Source: a virus
Virus record (IMG/VR): IMGVR_UViG_3300036715_002835
Location: 1 to 40,967 of that record
Strand: one strand, 5' to 3'
Length of the DNA stretch: 40,967 nt
Positions within the stretch are counted from its first letter, which is position 1. Each line of letters starts with the position of its first letter. Both the position numbers and the translations under genes were made by a program. The notes below the pieces were generated by a model. That model ran no database searches. It had not been told where the DNA came from and saw only the letters and a list, made by a program, of their open reading frames with translations. This document shows positions 31,813 through 39,601 of the stretch, one piece after another.

Positions 31813-32109
31813 TTATTCCTCTATTGAGACTGTTAATCCTCTTTCTTCTAATAATTTTTTGTATGGTTCTAATGTATCTTTAGAACCTGTTTTTAAAACA
31901 TCTTTACCTTGTAAATGAACAGTCCATGCTGATTTTTCAGCATCTTCATATGTGAATCTCATAAACCCCATAAGACAAGTTATTACCCATTCAAATGAAT
32001 TGAAATCATCATTCCATAAAATTAAGCGAAATTCTTTATCTTCATTTGTAGAAATACCACATTCTGATAGAATTTCATCTAATGTTTTGATACCTTCTTT
32101 TATGCTCAT
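31813..32109 (-). CDS. clpS: ClpS-like N-degron adaptor
   Basis: 98 residues. 'FRLILWNDDFNSFEWVITCL' (~27-46) contains the ClpS core [LV]-x-N-D-D/E-x-x-x-x, with Asn-Asp-Asp forming the N-terminal residue pocket. The later 'AEKSAWTVHLQGKDVLKTGS' corresponds to the ClpS 'A-x-x-x-[ML]-x-x-[VI]-H-x-x-G' segment that binds the ClpA/ClpC N-domain. ClpS hands proteins with bulky N-terminal residues to the unfoldase. It is first in the operon with ClpC. Confidence 0.9.
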   Translation of the reverse strand: MSIKEGIKTLDEILSECGISTNEDKEFRLILWNDDFNSFEWVITCLMGFMRFTYEDAEKSAWTVHLQGKDVLKTGSKDTLEPYKKLLEERGLTVSIEE

Positions 32110-32262
32110 ATTAATTATATTGTGAAAAGTTTGTAAAGTTTATTAATCTGTAGTTAATGTTTATAATTTCAATTTATGTTGCAAATATACGGACAATTTT
32201 TGAGACAACAAAATATTATTTGAAAATTATTTATATTTTATTTATAAAAACAAAAAATAACA
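32110..32262. other. Intergenic region ahead of the ClpS operon
   Basis: About 150 bases. On the minus strand it gives TTTACAAACTTTTCACAATATAATTAAT-like AT sequence before the ClpS ATG. It is not a good match to the TTTTTATATATACA element, so this operon may use another promoter. Confidence 0.3.
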
Positions 32263-32667
32263 CTATTTCTTAGTTTTTGATTTTAGTTTTATATCTTTTT
32301 CTGACAATTTACCATTAACTGTAATTATTATCAGATTTTTATTAGCTTCAGTTTTACTAACATTTAAATTTAAATCTCTTAAATAATCGCAAATTGGTTC
32401 AATTTTACATGGACATATCCAGTTTACAGACTTTTTTTCTAAGTGTAATTTTAATTTTCTACTTATTTTCTTCATTAGATTTACATTAACATTTGATGAA
32501 TATATCATATCATTATCTATAAAGCAACTATATACACTATTATTGTTATCTATAAATATTTTTATATGAAACCATATTGGTGCTTCATATGTACCCAAAA
32601 CTCTACGATATAATCTAATAAACGACTTAGGTATTAAACTCTCTATAATATTGCTGCGAATAATCAT
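32263..32667 (-). CDS. 134-residue protein, function unknown
   Basis: 'MIIRSNIIESLIPKSFIRLY' then strand-rich 'PIWFHIKIFIDNNNSVYSCF', 'WICPCKIEPICDYLRDLNLN' with three Cys, and a basic end 'LSEKDIKLKSKTKK'. The Cys group could bind a metal. It lies between the M16 peptidase and the ClpS operon, all on the minus strand. Not recognised. Confidence 0.55.
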   Translation of the reverse strand: MIIRSNIIESLIPKSFIRLYRRVLGTYEAPIWFHIKIFIDNNNSVYSCFIDNDMIYSSNVNVNLMKKISRKLKLHLEKKSVNWICPCKIEPICDYLRDLNLNVSKTEANKNLIIITVNGKLSEKDIKLKSKTKK

Positions 32668-32698
32668 TTTTTTAATTACTATATATTAATTGAAAATA

Positions 32699-33856
32699 TT
32701 ATATAAATTCAGTTATATCTATAGATTTATAAATATTATTCCAATTGAGATATTTATCAACTATATCGTGAACATCTTTTAATGTGATATCATTTATAAT
32801 ATTTTCCATTAGCCATTCTGGTTCATTCATATATTTATAAATATTTGAATAATTTAGTATTTGTGATTCTTCTAATTTTGTTAAATAACCATCTTTTATG
32901 ATATCAAATCTTTCTTGATTTAAATACAATTCTTTATTTTCTAAAATTTGTTTAATTTCGTTTTGCACACTTTCAATATTCTTTTTTGATGTATCAGTCA
33001 TAATACATATAGTACAGGATGTGCTATTCAATCTATCAACAAAACAACTTATACCATACGCCAATCCGTTTTTTTCACGAACCTCTTTATAAAGTGGTGA
33101 ATTTAAGCCAGAACCTAACATTTCACATAAAAATGATACATGTGAAAATTTTTCTGTTATTATAGGTGATACATTTATAATACTAACCCTATTCTGAAAG
33201 TCTGTTAATATTTCCAATGGTATAAATCCTTCTGGTACAATAGTATCGTCATCAGATTTAATAATATGTAAATTCTTATTTATATTAAACTCAAATGGTT
33301 TAATTATTACCTTTTCTAAAAACTCTATATCAGATTCAAAATCATTAAATTTAGAAATGTTAATTATCTTAGATGGCTTTTTAAAATATAAGTTTAAATA
33401 CTCTTTACAATTTTCTAATGTGAATTTTTCAATATCAGAACGTAAACCTATTGGGTTATAATGTCCAAAAAGTTTTCGTTGTAAATTTAAATAGTGCGAA
33501 TCTCCTTGCGAATTAAAACTCATCTTATACTCATCCAAGACAATTTTCTTTTCATTATCCAAGTGTTCTTGAGTTGGTTCATAATTTAAAATGAAATCTA
33601 AAAATTCTTGTTTATGCTCGTTTATATGTCTATCAAGTCCTTTCATATAAAAAACGATAGAATCTGTTGATGTGTATGCGTTCCATTTTATGTTTTTTTG
33701 CTGATATATATCCTGCATATGTTCAAATGACTTGCATACTAAATGCTCCATTAAATGTGATAACCCATACCAACCTGGTTTTTCATTCATTGTTGAACCT
33801 TCAAAAATAATATAAAAACCAGATAAGCCAGTTTCACTCTTTACGTTTATAATCAT
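32699..33856 (-). CDS. M16-family zinc peptidase
   Basis: 385 residues, the size of a single M16B subunit. The inverted zinc motif H-x-x-E-H is 'HLMEHLV' (~33-39) with the distal Glu in 'KIVLDEYKMS'. The second half has 'GSGLNSPLYKEVREKNGLAY', the conserved R/Y region that binds substrate in the partner domain. It looks active. M16 peptidases (processing peptidase, pitrilysin, PqqF relatives) are very rare in phages; near ClpS/ClpC it adds to a proteolysis theme, or it could process virion proteins. It is preceded by a TTTTTTTATAAATATATA element. Confidence 0.88.
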   Translation of the reverse strand: MIINVKSETGLSGFYIIFEGSTMNEKPGWYGLSHLMEHLVCKSFEHMQDIYQQKNIKWNAYTSTDSIVFYMKGLDRHINEHKQEFLDFILNYEPTQEHLDNEKKIVLDEYKMSFNSQGDSHYLNLQRKLFGHYNPIGLRSDIEKFTLENCKEYLNLYFKKPSKIINISKFNDFESDIEFLEKVIIKPFEFNINKNLHIIKSDDDTIVPEGFIPLEILTDFQNRVSIINVSPIITEKFSHVSFLCEMLGSGLNSPLYKEVREKNGLAYGISCFVDRLNSTSCTICIMTDTSKKNIESVQNEIKQILENKELYLNQERFDIIKDGYLTKLEESQILNYSNIYKYMNEPEWLMENIINDITLKDVHDIVDKYLNWNNIYKSIDITEFI

Positions 33857-33870
33857 AATTTAATTTTTAG

Positions 33871-33888
33871 TATATATTTATAAAAAAA
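33871..33888 (-). promoter_or_regulatory. Phage-type promoter element
   Basis: TTTTTTTATAAATATATA on the minus strand about 15-32 bases before the ATG of the M16 gene. Confidence 0.45.
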
Positions 33889-33957
33889 TATTAGATAACA
33901 AAGATATAAAAAATATCTTATATTACCTAATATTATTTAAACTGTTTCTAATATTTT

Positions 33958-34317
33958 TCAAATCTTATCTATCTTCTTCAATTTCATTTTTCTGAAAGCG
34001 CATTCCAATTTTGACATATATTCATTTGATTTTTCATGATTTGATATTTTTTCAATATACCGCTCAATAACATAATCTTCTGGTTTAAGTCCTGTTAACT
34101 TTAGAACAACTTCTGAAAAAGCATCACCAATATCATCAGCACAGTTAATTCTAACCATTTCTCCTTCAACTCTATAATAAATTTTACCATCTGGTTCTAT
34201 TCTTAATAACTCATCTCTATTAGTATTAAAAAATGTTATAATGTTAGGCTGAGTATATGATGCAGTACATGTTACGCCACTGTTTGCTATATTAAACATA
34301 TTATTTGAATTACTCAT
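33958..34317 (-). CDS. 119-residue protein with KLKKI tail
   Basis: The middle 'ELLRIEPDGKIYYRVEGEMV' is a pattern I recall from many small phage proteins ('[ML]-L-R-I-x-P-D-G-x-[IV]-x-[YW]'), usually of unknown function. It starts 'MSNSNNMFNIANSGVTCTAS' and ends 'CAFRKMKLKKIDKI', again the tail. The stop is TGA. It follows the 69-residue gene by 6 bases. Confidence 0.65.
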   Translation of the reverse strand: MSNSNNMFNIANSGVTCTASYTQPNIITFFNTNRDELLRIEPDGKIYYRVEGEMVRINCADDIGDAFSEVVLKLTGLKPEDYVIERYIEKISNHEKSNEYMSKLECAFRKMKLKKIDKI

Positions 34318-34323
34318 ATTCTT

Positions 34324-34533
34324 TTACTTTTTTTTGAATAGAAAACGTTCGTAGTATTCTTCTTCCATACCATGCAACGTTTTCAAAATAACATCCACAA
34401 AATTATCATCATTAGATATAGTTTTTTGATTATCTATACTATACTTTTTGGCATTTTCCACTTCTCTGATTAAATCTTCTAAAGAAATGTAAGGTCTTCC
34501 ATCTTCTCCTCTTATTGTTCGTACTACACCCAT
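34324..34533 (-). CDS. 69-residue protein, function unknown
   Basis: 'MGVVRTIRGEDGRPYISLED' then 'LIREVENAKKYSIDN' and a charged end 'YYERFLFKKK'. 'RPYISLEDLIREVENAK' resembles small phage proteins with a helical dimer. It precedes the 119-residue gene and follows the recombination nuclease gene, and has a TTTTTATAAATATATAGATG element at 34553-34572. Confidence 0.55.
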   Translation of the reverse strand: MGVVRTIRGEDGRPYISLEDLIREVENAKKYSIDNQKTISNDDNFVDVILKTLHGMEEEYYERFLFKKK

Positions 34534-34552
34534 TTATAATGTCTATCTTTTT

Positions 34553-34572
34553 CATCTATATATTTATAAAAA
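34553..34572 (-). promoter_or_regulatory. Phage-type promoter element
   Basis: TTTTTATAAATATATAGATG on the minus strand, 20-39 bases before the ATG at 34533. Confidence 0.45.
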
Positions 34573-34575
34573 TTA

Positions 34576-37500
34576 TTATCTTAATTCTAAACTAGAAACT
34601 AAATTAGCGTCTTTTTTAACATTTATAATTGAATCATAATTTATACTATGATTATGTTCTATAATAACAACTTTTTTAACTTTTGTTTTTAAAATTTCAA
34701 GGAAATCCATAAATTGTTGAACAGATTCTCCAATTAGTTTTCCTGTACATTCATCTAAAAATATAACATTAGATTTAGATTTAACATTTATTTGTCTTAA
34801 AGCAATCTTTAACGCCAACGCACAGAAAGTTCTTTCCATACCAGAGCTTGTTATGGCAGGCTGACTAACATCCATTCTATCATCCATACTCATTTTTAGC
34901 TCCAATTCTTCATCAAAATATAAAGTAAAATCAACATTTGATAGTAGTTCTGTTAACTCATGATTTATTAAATGTATAGATTTCTTTAAAAGATAACTAG
35001 GTATACCATCACGACCAATACATTTTGAATATTCCTTCAGCAATTCATCTTTTTTCTTTTGCTTTAAAAATCTTTTTATTTTAGAATTTATATCTTCAAT
35101 ATTTTTTTCAATCAATAAAATATCTTTTTCTAAATCATTATTAGAATCAGTCATTTTTTTTATATCATCTTTAATATCTAAAATATTTTTATCTAATTCA
35201 TCAATAGATAATTGTAAAGTTTTATTTTCTTCTATTTTAACTTTATACTCTTGATATTTATCTATCTCTAATTTTAATTCTTTTATTTTAAAGTTATAAT
35301 TTTCAACAGTCAAATCAATGTTGTCTTTATTTGATATTTTTTGTTTTCTCAACTCAAAATTATCTTTCTTGCGTTCTTCAATTTCAATATCATTTTCAAT
35401 ATTTTCTATATTATAATTTTTTAATTCTGATACAATATTCTTTATAACTTGTAATGTTTCTATTTTTGATTTTTCAATGTTTTCAATTAAAACCAACCCT
35501 TTTGAGATATTTTCTTTTAGTGTGATAGAATTATCATAATTATCATTTTCAATCTCTTCAATTAAATCTTTTAGATTTTTATTTTCTTCTTTTAAAACTT
35601 TATTGCTACCAATTTCTTTTAATTTTTGAGATATGATTTCTGTAAAAATGCCATTTTTTAAATCATCTTTACTTTGTTTTAATGTTAACTCCGATGTCTC
35701 AAATTCGTTTAGAGTAGATTTCATCTTCACATATTCTGACATTAAACTTTTAATTTTATCGTCATTTTCCGATTTTTTTAATTCAAGACTTTTTATTTTT
35801 TCTTGTATATGTTCAATATGTTCAGAATACTTTGGATCATTTTTATCAAAAGCTCTACCACAACTAGGACAAGAAGTTGATTCTTTTAACTCCTTTATCT
35901 CAACATCAATATCTTCATTATTTTTTTTATAGAATGCTCCATCTTTTTGTAAAAGTTTAATCTCGGATGTTTTTTCTCCTTTTTTCAATTCAACTTTCTG
36001 GATTTCAGATGTGATGTTTTTAATTTCATCATTTACGACTTTTTCTTTTTCACTCTGTATAACTTGAATTTTCAAATCATTATCACTAATTTTAGCAGTA
36101 ATTCTTTTAATTTCATTAGACTTTAACTCATTAATTTTAACATTAATTTTATCAATCTTATTATCTGATTCTGTCAAAGTATTTCTAAATGCTGATATCT
36201 CTTCCTTTCTTGCCGAAATTTTATCAGTTGTTTTTTTCAAACTTATTTTTAGATTGTTAAGTTTCGTAGCATCGAAAGATGATGGTAATTTTTCAATATC
36301 TCTATCTAAAATCGCCTTTTGAATTTTACACTCTTCTATCTTTAATTTGTAATTTTCTATTGACTCTAAATTAATATCTTCATCAAAATTAATCATAGAA
36401 GAATCAATATTATTTAATTTTTTATTTAAATTATCTCTTTCATCATTATTATTTTTTAAAGATTTTTCAAAATTTTCAATTTCTTCTAAATTTGATTGTA
36501 TAGTTGAATTCAATACAATTATATCGTCTTTTAATTTTTCAACTTCTGATTCAGATTCTTGAATATTAACTACCAATTTTTCTTCACTCAACTCTTTCTT
36601 ATATTCTTTAAACTCTTCTACTTTAGTTTCAAAAATATCCATACCAGCATCTCTAATAACATTATCAATAAATACCGCTCTTGTTTCAGATAAAATATTA
36701 TTTAAATTATCAGCGTTTGTGTAAGATAGTCTTATGAAGTCCAAAAATTCAGATAATATAGAATCTAACTTTTTCTGAGTCTTGTTTTTAACTTCACCAG
36801 TCAATTTATTTTCTTCAGAAATAGTTTCCGATGAATAAAAATCTAATGTTGTTGGACAAGATGTTAAAGCAGTCTTATTTTTGTTCCAAACTCTTTCAGT
36901 TTTACGTTGAATTATAAACTTCTCACCATTAACATCAATAACAGCACCACCTAAACAATAATCTAAAAACCTTTTATTGTTTATATAACGATTGTCACCA
37001 AATTTTGCTTGATTTAAAGTAGTTGTAGTTTTACCATATAAAATGTAAGTTAAGGCATCAATAATTGTTGTCTTACCCATTTTATTAACTCCAAAAATTT
37101 GATAAATTCCATCAACATCTTTCCAATCAACTTCATTATCATCACCATATGATTTAAAATTACTAAACCAAAACTTATCTACACTCCATTCAATATTTTT
37201 AATTGTATCAGCTAAGTGTAAACGACTATTGATAATTTCATCAATCTTTAAAATCTCTTTAATATCTTCTTGTTTATATTTCTGTTCTTCTAAATATTCT
37301 TTAAAAATTTTTGTTTGAACTTGTAAATCACTTAAATCTAATGATTCAGTAAGCATCTTAGATGAGATAATATCATTATATAGATATACTTTTTCAAACT
37401 TAACCTTAGTCGTATTAAAATTTGTTTTAATATAATCCCTAATTTTCTTTTCGTTGATGATATTTATGTTTGAACTATAATCAGTCCAATGAACTTTAAC

Positions 37501-38304
37501 TTCCATTTCCTTGAAAATTGGAGAATTCAAACTAAGATTATCATAATCAACACCTTCATTAATTGTCAAATTTACAAAGGCGTGATCGTTAAAAATGTCA
37601 TACTCATCTACTGTAAATTCTGTAGGTGATTCTATATTCCAGACAAGGAATCCGTGACCAGCGATATTCTCACCAAAATCTTTCTGAATTGTTGAGCCGC
37701 AGTATGCCGCAGATTTATTTTTTCTGAAGTATTGACGTTTGTGTATATCAGCAAGCATCAGATAATCATTATTCTTAAAATAATTTATATCCTTTAATTT
37801 TTTATCATTAAATACTTTTCCAACATCTGTTGTACAATTTTGAATAGGATCGTGAAACAATCCAATATAAATTTTATCATCATCTTTAACTTGATTCAAC
37901 CAAGGATCGACATTTTTTTCTGGATGATTATAAACAACCCAAGCTATTTCATCATCTTCATAAATTCCACTTTTATTATAATATTCAATATTTGGATTGT
38001 TGATAAGTTTAACAATCATATCAATACTATCAACTCTTGATAGGTTTTTAATGTTTAAATCGTGATTTCCGATGATAATCTTAACCTTAGAAATATTTGC
38101 TAAATTGTTTAGAAATTCACCAGCCAACACTTTCGCTTCATTCGTAAGAGTTAACTTACTTTCAAAGAGATCGCCACATAGAACAATTCTATCTGGTTTT
38201 ATTTTTTTTAATTCTTTGTATATTTTACCGAAAATATCACGATATTCATCATGTCTATCACTCTCGTTGAAAATATGGGTATCACCTAAGTGCGCTACAA
38301 TCAT
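34576..38304 (-). CDS. Fused SbcD-SbcC (gp47-gp46-type) recombination nuclease
   Basis: 1242 residues in one frame. N-terminal ~330 residues are a calcineurin-like Mre11/SbcD nuclease: 'AHLGDTHIF' (~4), 'VLCGDLFE' (~41), 'IIGNHDLN' and, later, 'GLFHDP'. From ~370 comes the SbcC/Rad50 half: 'FKSYGDDNEVDW', Walker A 'GVNKMGKTT', long coiled coils with a zinc hook 'TSCPSCGRAF' in the middle, the ABC signature 'SSGMERTFCALALK' and Walker B 'VIFLDECTG'. In T4 and bacteria these are two proteins; here they are one chain. It should resect double-strand ends for recombination-dependent replication. Confidence 0.93.
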   Translation of the reverse strand: MIVAHLGDTHIFNESDRHDEYRDIFGKIYKELKKIKPDRIVLCGDLFESKLTLTNEAKVLAGEFLNNLANISKVKIIIGNHDLNIKNLSRVDSIDMIVKLINNPNIEYYNKSGIYEDDEIAWVVYNHPEKNVDPWLNQVKDDDKIYIGLFHDPIQNCTTDVGKVFNDKKLKDINYFKNNDYLMLADIHKRQYFRKNKSAAYCGSTIQKDFGENIAGHGFLVWNIESPTEFTVDEYDIFNDHAFVNLTINEGVDYDNLSLNSPIFKEMEVKVHWTDYSSNINIINEKKIRDYIKTNFNTTKVKFEKVYLYNDIISSKMLTESLDLSDLQVQTKIFKEYLEEQKYKQEDIKEILKIDEIINSRLHLADTIKNIEWSVDKFWFSNFKSYGDDNEVDWKDVDGIYQIFGVNKMGKTTIIDALTYILYGKTTTTLNQAKFGDNRYINNKRFLDYCLGGAVIDVNGEKFIIQRKTERVWNKNKTALTSCPTTLDFYSSETISEENKLTGEVKNKTQKKLDSILSEFLDFIRLSYTNADNLNNILSETRAVFIDNVIRDAGMDIFETKVEEFKEYKKELSEEKLVVNIQESESEVEKLKDDIIVLNSTIQSNLEEIENFEKSLKNNNDERDNLNKKLNNIDSSMINFDEDINLESIENYKLKIEECKIQKAILDRDIEKLPSSFDATKLNNLKISLKKTTDKISARKEEISAFRNTLTESDNKIDKINVKINELKSNEIKRITAKISDNDLKIQVIQSEKEKVVNDEIKNITSEIQKVELKKGEKTSEIKLLQKDGAFYKKNNEDIDVEIKELKESTSCPSCGRAFDKNDPKYSEHIEHIQEKIKSLELKKSENDDKIKSLMSEYVKMKSTLNEFETSELTLKQSKDDLKNGIFTEIISQKLKEIGSNKVLKEENKNLKDLIEEIENDNYDNSITLKENISKGLVLIENIEKSKIETLQVIKNIVSELKNYNIENIENDIEIEERKKDNFELRKQKISNKDNIDLTVENYNFKIKELKLEIDKYQEYKVKIEENKTLQLSIDELDKNILDIKDDIKKMTDSNNDLEKDILLIEKNIEDINSKIKRFLKQKKKDELLKEYSKCIGRDGIPSYLLKKSIHLINHELTELLSNVDFTLYFDEELELKMSMDDRMDVSQPAITSSGMERTFCALALKIALRQINVKSKSNVIFLDECTGKLIGESVQQFMDFLEILKTKVKKVVIIEHNHSINYDSIINVKKDANLVSSLELR

Positions 38305-38370
38305 AGTTTATTTTCTTTATTTTTAAATAATCCGTAAAGATAGTATAAATATTTATAATATCAAAATATT

Positions 38371-38523
38371 TTATACATTTTTAAAGTATTCTTTTACAAC
38401 ATCTTCTATAAATTTTGATTTTTTAATTTTATTATTTATACAAAATTTTTCAATTAGTTTTAAAATATCATCATAAACTGATATACTTATGTTAATTTTC
38501 TTATCTTTATATTCTTTAGTCAT
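38371..38523 (-). CDS. Ribbon-helix-helix-like small protein
   Basis: 50 residues: 'MTKEYKDKKINISISVYDDI' then 'LKLIEKFCINNKIKKSKF' and 'IEDVVKEYFKNV'. Strand-helix-helix order and 'KINISISVYDDILKLIE' fit ribbon-helix-helix DNA-binding proteins. The ATG is at 38521-38523. A divergent, frameshifted gene of similar type starts at 38637. Possibly a repressor or antitoxin-like regulator. Confidence 0.5.
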   Translation of the reverse strand: MTKEYKDKKINISISVYDDILKLIEKFCINNKIKKSKFIEDVVKEYFKNV

Positions 38524-38609
38524 AAGATATTTTTATTTTTTATATTATTAAAAAAATGTAAAGTTTTTATTAAAATATGGTAAAAATTACTATTTATAAC
38601 TTTAAATTA

Positions 38610-38625
38610 TTTTTATATACAATAA
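38610..38625 (+). promoter_or_regulatory. Phage-type promoter element
   Basis: TTTTTATATACAATAA, 12 bases before the ATG at 38637; a shorter form of the recurring element. Confidence 0.45.
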
Positions 38626-38636
38626 AAAGAAGCAAT

Positions 38637-38808
38637 ATGAAAAACATTTATGACAAAAATAAAAGAAACAAATTATCAATTACTATTAATCCGAAAATTG
38701 TTGATATGATAGATGATAAAAACAACTAATATATCTTATCTGATAAATAATATATTAAAAGAGCACTTTAATTGTATGGAAGAAGATGTGTCAAAAATAA
38801 AATTATAA
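38637..38808 (+). pseudogene. Frameshifted ribbon-helix-helix gene
   Basis: 'MKNIYDKNKRNKLSITINPK' then 'IVDMIDDKNN' and TAA; the next frame (+1) goes on 'TNISYLINNILKEHFNCMEE' and 'DVSKIKL' with stop at 38806-38808. Together they form one ribbon-helix-helix domain (strand 'KLSITI', helices either side of the shift). A one-base change has broken it, or expression needs a +1 shift at AAAAACAACTAA. The next gene's ATG is two bases after the stop. Confidence 0.5.
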
Positions 38809-38810
38809 TT

Positions 38811-39011
38811 ATGAAATGGACAAAAGAAACTTGCAAAAAAACTGCGTTAAAATATACATTTAAACAAGATTTTTATAAAAACTCACATGTAGAAGTTTCA
38901 TTAAAATATAATAATAAAAAAGATTTTATAAAAAATGAAAAATCTGCTTATAATTATGCACATAGAGTTAAAATATTTGATGAAATATGTTCACATATGA
39001 ACAAATCCTAA
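38811..39011 (+). CDS. Small 'KWTKE...ICSHM' domain protein
   Basis: 66 residues from the ATG at 38811. 'MKWTKETCKKTALKYTFKQD' begins and 'SAYNYAHRVKIFDEICSHMN' ends a helical domain (W-T-K-E-x-C ... A-x-K-Y ... F ... S-A-Y-x-x-A ... D-E-I-C-S-H-M) that I know from phage homing endonucleases and stand-alone phage proteins. A longer frame from 38772 begins inside the relic upstream, so the inner ATG is preferred. It is probably DNA-binding; alone it has no nuclease motif. Confidence 0.7.
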   Translation: MKWTKETCKKTALKYTFKQDFYKNSHVEVSLKYNNKKDFIKNEKSAYNYAHRVKIFDEICSHMNKS

Positions 39012-39284
39012 CTAAATCACATTAGCTTCCAGTTCTCTCTCTTCTTTCAAATAGAAAGCTTTGAATTCTGGCTCAATTTCATCTAAATACACATTTATCA
39101 TTTTTGCGCACCATATGAAGCTTTCTACCAACGCCGAAGCGTCTTTAATATCATAAAGCTCATTTACTCTTTTTTTAAGATATTCAATATCTTCTTTTGC
39201 GCCTAATTGTCTAAAATTATTATATTGTTCTATAATATTTAAACTTCTAATCATTCTTGGTATGTCTTTGTGTAGTTTGTTCAT
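39012..39284 (-). CDS. 90-residue helical protein, last gene of the KYNL array
   Basis: 'MNKLHKDIPRMIRSLNIIEQ' ... 'YLKKRVNELYDIKDASALVE' ... 'INVYLDEIEPEFKAFYLKEE', mostly helical and acidic; not recognised. Its ATG overlaps the TGA of the gene upstream (ATGA), in the same 'AATTTATGA' context as the array members, so it is coupled to them although unrelated in sequence. It converges on the gene at 38811. Confidence 0.55.
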   Translation of the reverse strand: MNKLHKDIPRMIRSLNIIEQYNNFRQLGAKEDIEYLKKRVNELYDIKDASALVESFIWCAKMINVYLDEIEPEFKAFYLKEERELEANVI

Positions 39285-39601
39285 AAATTATATTTATTTA
39301 TTGTTATTATTAATTCTAATTCTTCTTTATTTTTACTTATATGTTTTATATATCTTGGATTAACATATATTGTGTGATTATCTTCTTCAAAAGTATCTGA
39401 CGTTGAGTCATCATATTCAACAGCAATATATTCACCAGAAGTATTTTTTAATTTTACTTTACCAACATGACTATTTACAAAATTTATATCATTAATACCG
39501 CTAATTTTAGCATAAGCAAAACTATCAATATATAGTATAATATAATCACCTGGTTGTACATCATTCACAAAATATGTTTCAAAAGTCTTAATATTCTTCA
39601 T
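39281..39601 (-). CDS. N-tagged SH3-like protein, array member 1
   Basis: 106 residues. 'MKNIKTFETYFVNDVQPGDY' joins the N-tag to an SH3-like start ('V-x-P-G-D-Y-[IV]-[IL]'), and it ends 'EELELIITINKYNL'. The middle 'INFVNSHVGKVKLKNTSGEY' matches 'FLNSNVGRYVKYARDY' in the next members. Stop and next start overlap as ATGA. Function unknown; the family resembles small KOW/SH3-like phage proteins. Confidence 0.6.
   Translation of the reverse strand: MKNIKTFETYFVNDVQPGDYIILYIDSFAYAKISGINDINFVNSHVGKVKLKNTSGEYIAVEYDDSTSDTFEEDNHTIYVNPRYIKHISKNKEELELIITINKYNL

Noticed and set aside
38710-38729. Programmed -1 frameshift at A-AAA-AAC in the ribbon-helix-helix gene
   Set aside because: The downstream frame is +1 relative to the first, so the -1 slippery heptamer would give the wrong frame.
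38772-38810. Upstream start for the KWTKE protein
   Set aside because: These 13 codons are out-of-frame sequence of the frameshifted gene; the domain begins exactly at the inner ATG (38811).
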